This document shows, one piece after another, positions 1-5,316 of a stretch of DNA of 5,947 bases; the first letter of the stretch is position 1, and each line of letters begins with the position of its first letter. A program made the position numbers and the translations under genes. The notes beneath the pieces were generated by a model. It was not told the origin of the DNA and did not search any database. It saw only the letters and a list, made by a program, of their open reading frames with translations. The stretch is from Desulfurococcales archaeon (GTDB lineage: Archaea; Thermoproteota; Thermoprotei_A; Sulfolobales; NBVN01): assembly GCA_027083115.1 (NCBI GenBank), contig JALWQN010000057.1:1-5947 (forward strand). The letters run 5' to 3'.

Positions 1-67
1 TATATAAAAATTACAAATATATACTTAAATCCCTCTCATGGAGACTTTAACTTTGAATTTAAAAACA

Positions 68-81
68 TTAAATATTTAAGT
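68..81 (+). promoter_or_regulatory. Candidate archaeal TATA box for the transporter gene
   Basis: The sequence around 68-81 reads TTAAATATTTAAGT, an archaeal TATA-like element. Archaeal transcription usually begins about 25 bases downstream of the box centre, which would put the start near 100. That leaves a short leader containing the ribosome binding site at 117-122. A second A/T run at 57-65 is an alternative box. Only composition and spacing support this. Confidence 0.4.
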
Positions 82-116
82 AACTCCTCAATAAATAGAA
101 TCGAAGGTACTCTAAA

Positions 117-122
117 GGAGGT
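117..122 (+). promoter_or_regulatory. Strong Shine-Dalgarno site that bears on the transporter start
   Basis: GGAGGT at 117-122, preceded by AAA, matches the archaeal 16S anti-Shine-Dalgarno sequence. The GGAGG core lies only 3 bases before ATG 125, closer than usual, but 9 bases before the in-frame TTG at 131. The site therefore leaves the choice between the two starts open. Confidence 0.7.
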
Positions 123-124
123 TA

Positions 125-1399
125 ATGGCCTTGGGGTTATGGAAGAGCTACTTTGAATTCCCTGTAATTTGGAAAATAACTATTGGTTTCGTATTAGGAA
201 TTATTGTGGGGCTTGTTGTTGGCCCACCAGTAGCCCAAAATGTCGGCTTCTATGTAGTAGCCCAAATATTTCTACGATTCCTGAAGTTTATCGTTGAGCC
301 TTTGATATTCTTTACCTTAGTGTTAGGTGCAGCATCCATTAACCCTAAAACACTTGGTAAGGCTGGTGCTTCGGTAATTGGAATATACATAATAACATCA
401 ATTATTGCTGCCTCTATTGGCTTAGGTTTAGGTTTAGCCATTCATCCAGGTAGGGGTTTCGCTCTCACGGGAGTTAAAGTAACTCCACCTAAACCAGTAA
501 ATTTTGTTGAAACAGCTCTGCATTGGATACCTACAAATCCGTTTGCAGCGTTAGCACAATTCCAGGTCATACCCACGATAGTTTTCGCGCTATTTGTAGG
601 TATTGCCCTGGCTTATTTGAGAATATCGGAAGTTGAGAGAATTAGAGAAGTTTCCGAAGTAACATATAAAGTTTTTGATGCTATGTCGGAAGTTATGTAC
701 AGGATCGTTAGGTTTGTTCTTGAAGTTGCTCCTTATGGTGTTTTTGCATTGATAGCAATAAATATAGGAAAGTCAGGCATTGCTTTGTTATTGCCCTATG
801 GCAAACTTATAGGAGGTGTTTACTTAGGGGTTGCATTACAAATAGGTATCGTGTACACTTCAATATTATTAATATCTAGAATAAATCCGGCAAAATTCTT
901 TAGGGGAGCTTACGATGCTATGCTTACTGCATACGTGACTAGAAGTAGCTCAGGGACATTGCCAGTCACAATGAAAGTTGCTGACGAGAAGTTAGGTATT
1001 AATAGAGGACTTTACTCTTTCACTCTACCATTAGGGGCAACCATAAATATGGATGGTACAGCAATATATCAGACTATGGTTGCAGTATTTGCTGCTGACG
1101 TAATAAATAGGACACTTACGGCTGGTGAGATGGCAACTGTAGTTTCTGCTGCCGTGATGGCCTCAATAGGTACTGCAGGAGTTCCCAGTGCTGGATTAAT
1201 AATGTTAACAGTCACCTTAGGTTCCGTTGGATTACCTTTTGCCGTGATAGGGATTGTAGCAGGTATAGATGTGATACTTGATATGGTAAGAACAATGAAT
1301 AACGTCACTGGTGACTTAACCGTTACTACGGCTGTTGCTAAAGCTTTCAAATTAATAGACTTTAATAAAGGCGTTTGGGCAAGTGGGGAAAAAGCTTAG
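125..1399 (+). CDS. Sodium-coupled aspartate/glutamate (dicarboxylate) symporter, GltPh/EAAT family
   Basis: This is a membrane transporter of the dicarboxylate/amino acid:cation symporter (SLC1-like) family, which imports acidic amino acids with sodium by an elevator mechanism as a homotrimer. The 424 residues fit the family fold of eight membrane segments plus two re-entrant hairpins. Visible signatures are RSSSGTLP at 273-280 (hairpin 1), NMDGT at 308-312 (segment 7), GTAGVPSAG at 349-357 (hairpin 2), and DMVRTMNNVTGD at 386-397 (segment 8). From memory of GltPh, D386, R389, T390, N393 and D397 match its D394, R397, T398, N401 and D405, and Y88/T91/S92 match its third sodium site. The arginine that reads the substrate side-chain carboxylate is present, so L-aspartate is the best guess for substrate. 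The region between hairpin 2 and segment 8 is about six residues shorter than in GltPh. The start could be ATG 125 or TTG 131; TTG would give an N-terminus aligned residue by residue with GltPh. It appears monocistronic, with a separate promoter-like box before the next gene. Confidence 0.95.
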   Translation: MALGLWKSYFEFPVIWKITIGFVLGIIVGLVVGPPVAQNVGFYVVAQIFLRFLKFIVEPLIFFTLVLGAASINPKTLGKAGASVIGIYIITSIIAASIGLGLGLAIHPGRGFALTGVKVTPPKPVNFVETALHWIPTNPFAALAQFQVIPTIVFALFVGIALAYLRISEVERIREVSEVTYKVFDAMSEVMYRIVRFVLEVAPYGVFALIAINIGKSGIALLLPYGKLIGGVYLGVALQIGIVYTSILLISRINPAKFFRGAYDAMLTAYVTRSSSGTLPVTMKVADEKLGINRGLYSFTLPLGATINMDGTAIYQTMVAVFAADVINRTLTAGEMATVVSAAVMASIGTAGVPSAGLIMLTVTLGSVGLPFAVIGIVAGIDVILDMVRTMNNVTGDLTVTTAVAKAFKLIDFNKGVWASGEKA

Positions 1400-1406
1400 G
1401 CTAACT

Positions 1407-1422
1407 GAAAATATTTTTTAAA
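1407..1422 (+). promoter_or_regulatory. Candidate TATA box for the threonine synthase gene
   Basis: The 40-base gap between the two plus-strand genes contains GAAAATATTTTTTAAA, an archaeal TATA-like run. Its centre is about 25 bases before ATG 1440, and no Shine-Dalgarno sequence lies between. The spacing implies transcription starting at or within a few bases of the start codon, that is, a leaderless mRNA, which is common in Thermoproteota. Confidence 0.5.
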
Positions 1423-1439
1423 TCAACTATCTAATAGAG

Positions 1440-2648
1440 ATGGTGGTTCAAATAGTTTTTAGCTGGTTTTCAGCTTTAAAAAGCCTAAAATGCACTAAGT
1501 GCGGCAAAGTATTAAACCCTGAAGAGATCCATGCTGTTTGTCCAGACTGTGGTGGTGTTCTTTACGCTCGGTACGACTTAGAGGTTGCAAAGGAGAGGTT
1601 CTCCTGGGACGCATTAAGTAAGAGATCAAGAAGTTTGGGGTTATGGAGGTATTTTGAGTTATTGCCTGTTAAGAGATATGAGAATGTGGTTTCCTTAGGT
1701 GAGGGAGCGACACCATTACTTAAAGCAAGTAATTTAGGTCGTCACTTAGGCTTAAGAAATCTTTATTTGAAGGATGAGTCCTTGAACCCTACCGGAACCT
1801 TCAAGGCGCGGGGCGTGGCAGTAGCTCTATCTAAAGCTAAGGAATTAGGGATTAAGAAAGTCGGTATGCCTTCAGCTGGTAACGCTGGAGCTGCCTTAGC
1901 GGCTTATGCCTCTAAGGCAGGTTTAGAGGCCCATATTTATGCACCTAAGGACACCCCAACCGCAATGATTACTGAGATTAAGGCTTATGGGGCACGATTA
2001 AAGCTTGTTGAGGGAACAATATCTGAAGCTGCTGCTGAGTTAAGTAAGGTTAAGGATAAGGAAGGAATTTTCGATATGACAACCATGAAAGAACCCTACA
2101 GGGTTGAGGGTAAGAAAACTATGGGGTTTGAAATAATTGAGGACTTAAGGGAAATTCCTGATGTAATCATTTACCCAACAGGTGGAGGGACAGGTCTTTT
2201 AGGTATTTGGAAAGGAATTAACGAGCTGCAGGCCCTTGGTTTAGTAGGCAGTAAGAAACCACGCATGATATCCGTTCAGTCCGAAGGCTGCGCACCTATT
2301 GTTGAGGCCTTCAGGAAGGGCTTAAGTACTGTAACACCACCGCAGCACCCATCAACAATAGCTCCCGGCATAAGGGTACCTAAACCTTACGCAGATTACT
2401 TGATTCTTAAAGTCATCAGGGAAAGTAATGGCTTAGCAGTATCTGTGTCAGATAATGAAATAATTGAAGCGATTAAAGACTTAGCTAAGTATGAGGGGAT
2501 TCTCGCATGTCCTGAAGGTGCTGCCACGATAGCGGGCCTGAAGAAATTACTGGATGAGGGAAGCATAGGCAGAGATGACTTGGTTGTTGTGATTAACACA
2601 GGATCTGGATTGAAGTACATGGACCTAATGAGGAAGGTTTTTACTTAA
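1440..2648 (+). CDS. thrC: Threonine synthase (ThrC-like), PLP-dependent, with N-terminal zinc ribbon
   Basis: This is a fold-type II PLP enzyme of 402 residues. Threonine synthase converts O-phospho-L-homoserine to L-threonine and phosphate in the cytoplasm, the last step from aspartate. An N-terminal zinc ribbon has C18-x2-C21 and C34-x2-C37, as in many archaeal ThrC proteins. The core shows GEGATPL at 87-93, the PLP lysine K122 in NPTGTFKARG (116-125), SAGNAG at 145-150, EGKKTMGFEI at 223-232, the glycine loop GGGTG at 248-252 for the PLP phosphate, PEGAAT at 358-363, and NTGSGLKY at 386-393. The overall layout is that of ThrC. However, TFKARG, SAGNAG and GGGTG replace the classic SFKDRG, TGNTSAS and GNAGN motifs, so this is a sub-clade commonly annotated as threonine synthase, and its exact substrate is less sure than the fold. 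The start is the first ATG; GTG 1443 is adjacent, and there is no ribosome binding site. Its 3' end converges with the minus-strand operon, 27 bases away. Confidence 0.85.
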   Translation: MVVQIVFSWFSALKSLKCTKCGKVLNPEEIHAVCPDCGGVLYARYDLEVAKERFSWDALSKRSRSLGLWRYFELLPVKRYENVVSLGEGATPLLKASNLGRHLGLRNLYLKDESLNPTGTFKARGVAVALSKAKELGIKKVGMPSAGNAGAALAAYASKAGLEAHIYAPKDTPTAMITEIKAYGARLKLVEGTISEAAAELSKVKDKEGIFDMTTMKEPYRVEGKKTMGFEIIEDLREIPDVIIYPTGGGTGLLGIWKGINELQALGLVGSKKPRMISVQSEGCAPIVEAFRKGLSTVTPPQHPSTIAPGIRVPKPYADYLILKVIRESNGLAVSVSDNEIIEAIKDLAKYEGILACPEGAATIAGLKKLLDEGSIGRDDLVVVINTGSGLKYMDLMRKVFT

Positions 2649-2651
2649 AAA
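2638..2651. terminator. Small T/A palindrome between convergent genes, possible terminator
   Basis: TTTTTACTTAAAAA is a perfect palindrome with 6-base arms and a 2-base centre, spanning the last codons and stop of the threonine synthase gene. Archaeal termination mainly uses T-tracts. For minus-strand transcripts the T5 run at 2651-2647 lies about 25 bases past the stop of the methyltransferase gene, a sensible position. For the plus strand the T5 run falls before the stop codon, so it would not serve well. The evidence is weak. Confidence 0.25.
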
Positions 2652-2675
2652 TATTTCCTAATCAAGGTATAGCCA

Positions 2676-3191
2676 CTAGTTTCTATCTCTAGGTTTAATG
2701 AAGCATTTAATAATGCAGGAAGGCCTTACGTTAAAGGCAGGAACTGTGTTCCTATACCTCAGGTATTCTTCACCGAACCCCTCTATGGATTCTTCCTCAT
2801 CAAGCTTTAACGCCATAATTAATACAGTTAATGTCTCTAAAGGACCAACTATTATGGTCATCGTGAAAGAGCCGGAAATTAGACCAACCTCTATAGGCAT
2901 TAAAGAAAGGAATAAATGCATTGGGTGCCTCATGCAGGAGTAAGGGCCTTCCTTAACTAACCTATCTATTTCTCCGAAAGGTTTAGAGAGATCGCTCTTT
3001 CCGTAGGTAGTCAACCACTTGCCAGTAACTCCAGCAACGTAGGTAGTTACTCCAAGAAGGATTAAGCCAATAGGGGCAGATATTATTAAAGGGAGATGAA
3101 TTCGTAGTGAGTAATCAACCTCTAAACTATACCATAAGCCACCAAATAATATTATTCCCCAAACAGCAAATCTTATCCTGTTTGAGATCAT
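2676..3191 (-). CDS. Membrane methyltransferase of the isoprenylcysteine carboxyl methyltransferase (ICMT/PEMT-like) family
   Basis: This is a small integral-membrane protein of 171 residues that should transfer a methyl group from S-adenosylmethionine to a membrane-bound acceptor. Hydrophobic segments lie at about 7-23, 33-55, 93-112 and 113-130. The family signature is clear: LVKEGPYSCMRHPM at 78-91, in which the RHP loop contacts the cofactor, followed after two membrane segments by DEEESIEGFGEEYLRYRNTVP at 131-151, split here as the acidic pair DEEE (131-134) and the FGEEYLRY (139-146) plus VP (150-151) motif. Eukaryotic ICMT methylates prenylated cysteine; most prokaryotic members, including the structurally solved Methanosarcina one, have no established substrate, and none is assigned here. 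The ATG overlaps the stop of the upstream glycosyltransferase gene as ATGA, and GGTGA stands 9 bases before it. It is the last gene of the operon. The short tail after 152 holds two cysteines, C159 and C163. Confidence 0.8.
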   Translation of the reverse strand: MISNRIRFAVWGIILFGGLWYSLEVDYSLRIHLPLIISAPIGLILLGVTTYVAGVTGKWLTTYGKSDLSKPFGEIDRLVKEGPYSCMRHPMHLFLSLMPIEVGLISGSFTMTIIVGPLETLTVLIMALKLDEEESIEGFGEEYLRYRNTVPAFNVRPSCIIKCFIKPRDRN

Positions 3192-4492
3192 CGTTTCACA
3201 TCACCTAAGCAAATATTTTTACTGAATACCTTAGAAGTGATTACTTCCACGACGCTTAAGAAGAAAACTGTACCTAGAACAAACATAAGCAATAACCTAG
3301 TTACTGATAAGAAATACCCTAGTATTGTAGTCCTCCATAATGTGGTTCTGTATATGCTGAGCATCCAATCCCATACTGGGCCAGATAGGATCTTCACTAT
3401 AGGTGTTGTGAAGTATATTAATCCCGTGTCCACGGCAGCAAAAGCCAAAATAATTCGACTAAGTCTCTTAGCTACGTCTCTATTATTAAGTAGCATGAGG
3501 GGATAGATACCTAAAAGGTATTGCTCATGAACTATTTTACCCATAAATAAGCCTGCAATAATTGATAGCACAACTCCATTCTCAACAGGAAATTCACCTC
3601 TAACTGTTTTTTGTGTTATGAAAACCCATGCAGTAATAGCAACTAAGGACGAAAGTAGTGAGGCCATGGTGCTGAAATTCAGGTCCTGAACGCTGCTTAA
3701 AACGTTTAAGGGAGTTAGGCCTTCTCCAACTCTGCTTCCATGGAAGAAGAGTGTTGAGTTCAAGAAGGCATTAGGGCTTATTATGAGGAAATAGAGGGTA
3801 GGTATTTGGGAAGTCAGTAGCCCAATAATGAAGGATAACGCGTTCCTACTCCCTTTCTTTAGGGACTCCATAAATAAAGGAATGAAGGCGAATGCTGAGT
3901 AGAACTTCATTAAGCTTAACCCATAACTTAATCCAGCAATGAAGTGCTTGTTTTTCCTTAACATTATTAGCGAATAAAGAAGTGAGAGACCCACTAAGGC
4001 ATCAAATGCACCCCAAATGGCTGTGATGAAAATTACGTATGGGTCGAATGCATAAAGCTTAGCTAACTTCTTATCACTATAACTATATAAAGCCAAGACT
4101 ACGCCGGCATCAGCTAATATTATCGGTAATTTTATCGTGAGGAGGAACGCGAAAATCGATGGCTCTAGGTGGAGAGTAAGCATGTAGAAAGGTGTTGTAA
4201 CACCCTGAATAGGCGATGGATCAAAACCTAGTGACTTGTAGAGCACGTAGAAAGGGCTCAGTATGTAGAGAACGTGTGGGAGGTATGCGAAACCTTCATA
4301 GTGAATCTGTAATCCAGTGACTTCCGATAAGTGACTGGATAAGTTAGAGACGTAAGAGTAAATGTTGATTCCGTTAATGAATTTGTTGAGGGCTTCTTGA
4401 ACTGCATTAATATCCCATACATGAAAGAAGAAGGGAGCAAGCAGTAATCTTATGGTCAACGCCTGTAGTACTAGCTTCGCTCTTTCATCCAC
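3188..4492 (-). CDS. GT-C family glycosyltransferase, probable polyprenyl-phosphate-mannose-dependent (PIG-M/ALG6-like)
   Basis: This is a multi-spanning membrane protein of 434 residues with about ten hydrophobic segments. It resembles archaeal GT-C glycosyltransferases that take a sugar from a dolichyl-phosphate donor and add it to a lipid-linked or surface acceptor on the outer face. Numbering from the GTG chosen here, the visible marks are WD at 26-27 in the first outer loop, the usual place of the catalytic acidic residue, then FAYLPHVLYILSP at 67-79, KLPIILAD at 121-128, FDPYVI (149-154) followed by WGAFDAL at 160-166, MKFY at 195-198, and KIVHEQYLLGIYP at 319-331. The last resembles the VHE/HEK signature of ALG6-type enzymes. 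Sugar and acceptor cannot be read from sequence. The start is GTG 4492, with GGTG 6 bases upstream, inside the previous gene (22-base overlap). GTG 4501 and 4504 are alternatives; ATG 4570 would overlap by 100 bases and has no ribosome binding site. Its stop overlaps the next start as ATGA. Confidence 0.75.
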   Translation of the reverse strand: MDERAKLVLQALTIRLLLAPFFFHVWDINAVQEALNKFINGINIYSYVSNLSSHLSEVTGLQIHYEGFAYLPHVLYILSPFYVLYKSLGFDPSPIQGVTTPFYMLTLHLEPSIFAFLLTIKLPIILADAGVVLALYSYSDKKLAKLYAFDPYVIFITAIWGAFDALVGLSLLYSLIMLRKNKHFIAGLSYGLSLMKFYSAFAFIPLFMESLKKGSRNALSFIIGLLTSQIPTLYFLIISPNAFLNSTLFFHGSRVGEGLTPLNVLSSVQDLNFSTMASLLSSLVAITAWVFITQKTVRGEFPVENGVVLSIIAGLFMGKIVHEQYLLGIYPLMLLNNRDVAKRLSRIILAFAAVDTGLIYFTTPIVKILSGPVWDWMLSIYRTTLWRTTILGYFLSVTRLLLMFVLGTVFFLSVVEVITSKVFSKNICLGDVKR

Positions 4493-5304
4493 TTCTTCCA
4501 CCACACCACAGAGATTATTAATGCGATAATTATGTAGGATACATGAGCGATTCTTGCCGTTAATATCCATTCAATAATTGAGGAGGAAGGATCTATCTCT
4601 TTGTCCCCTAACCAAAATATTTTGTGTATAGTTATGTTCACATAATTTGAGTTAGTAGGCGATACTTTGATTCCGTAAATTCCTACATTATCACGTAAAA
4701 CAGATATCTTCGAGGATACTGCAGTCACGGAGATATTGCCTTCAGCATACCTAAGTAGTTTATCATTCAAGCTAAACTCATAAGAAATAATTATTTCTTG
4801 CTTCCCTTCTTTAGATAAGACATTAAATTGTTTAGCGCACCTAAGGTAATAATGCTTTAATAAGATTGTGATGTTGCAGGTCTTATTACAGAGGATTTCT
4901 AAGTGAACACTCCCATCATTACTGACCTCAATTAATTCAGATACTTCTCCTTTCGTCCCTTCATACGTGGCCAGCAAGGTATTTTTGTCTAGAGGACGTA
5001 ATGACTTAAGCTTTAGGGTACTAGCACCTCTTAAGTTATTGGGTTTAAGCTCACGCTCATCCAGGATTAATGATGTTATATATTTAGAGAATTGGTGAGG
5101 TGGCCTCACCTCAATCTTCAGTATGTCTCCATCAATTGATATTCCCTGATAGACTACATTGATTTTTTCTGTGGTGTATCTGTAATCTCCCCAACCATAT
5201 CCGACCCAGGAGTTCACTGTTTCTAGGTCATTTATTATTGGTAAAAATGACAGTAGAATCACGTAGAGGATAGCGAGCGAGTATATTAGTCTTTTCTTAC
5301 TCAT
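4471..5304 (-). CDS. Unrecognised envelope protein with a membrane segment at each end and a sequon-rich outer domain
   Basis: I do not recognise a family in these 277 residues. The N-terminus (KKR at 3-5, then hydrophobic 6-25) is a signal anchor or uncleaved signal peptide. A second membrane segment lies at about 253-269 and is followed by a basic tail with WWKKWMKER at 268-276. The roughly 225 residues between are polar, rich in alternating hydrophobic residues suggesting beta-sheet, and should lie outside the cell. They carry four N-x-S/T glycosylation sequons at N140, N144, N190 and N223, and three cysteines (C139, C143, C156). The N-terminal part of the outer domain is aromatic- and glycine-rich (WVGYGWGDYRY, 33-43). 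A near-perfect ribosome binding site precedes the ATG. It sits between a transglutaminase-like protein and a glycosyltransferase in the same operon, which suggests an envelope role, perhaps as a partner or substrate of either; that is inference only. Confidence 0.8.
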   Translation of the reverse strand: MSKKRLIYSLAILYVILLSFLPIINDLETVNSWVGYGWGDYRYTTEKINVVYQGISIDGDILKIEVRPPHQFSKYITSLILDERELKPNNLRGASTLKLKSLRPLDKNTLLATYEGTKGEVSELIEVSNDGSVHLEILCNKTCNITILLKHYYLRCAKQFNVLSKEGKQEIIISYEFSLNDKLLRYAEGNISVTAVSSKISVLRDNVGIYGIKVSPTNSNYVNITIHKIFWLGDKEIDPSSSIIEWILTARIAHVSYIIIALIISVVWWKKWMKERS

Positions 5305-5308
5305 TAAT

Positions 5309-5316
5309 TCACCTCC
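5309..5316 (-). promoter_or_regulatory. Near-perfect Shine-Dalgarno site overlapping the upstream stop codon
   Basis: Read on the minus strand this is GGAGGTGA, fully complementary to the archaeal 16S 3' end, with its GGAGG core 7 bases before ATG 5304. The final TGA of the site (5311-5309) is also the stop codon of the transglutaminase-like gene, so a terminating ribosome sits directly on the next initiation site. This fixes the start of the downstream gene and implies coupled translation. Confidence 0.85.

Larger units (their letters stand above)
1..124. other. AT-rich upstream region, no gene seen
   Basis: No open frame of note lies here. The stretch is strongly AT-rich and holds several TATA-like runs. 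One set, around 57-81, is well placed for the transporter gene to the right. Another, around 1-30, could serve a gene read leftward out of the window, since its reverse complement also contains TATA-like sequence. That leftward promoter is speculation, because no leftward gene is visible. Confidence 0.5.

Noticed and set aside
1069..1350. Minus-strand open frame of 93 codons inside the transporter gene.
   Set aside because: It is antisense to the most conserved part of the transporter, with no family resemblance and no start signals.
2698..2943. Plus-strand open frame of 81 codons, opposite the methyltransferase gene.
   Set aside because: The minus-strand frame has the full ICMT motif set and a coupled start; this frame has no motif and no ribosome binding site.
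3237..3506. Plus-strand open frame of 89 codons, opposite the glycosyltransferase gene.
   Set aside because: It is a shadow of a membrane protein gene with no supporting signals.
4493..4570. N-terminal extension of the glycosyltransferase to ATG 4570.
   Set aside because: It would overlap the preceding gene by 100 bases, adds a polar stretch before the first membrane segment, and lacks a ribosome binding site.
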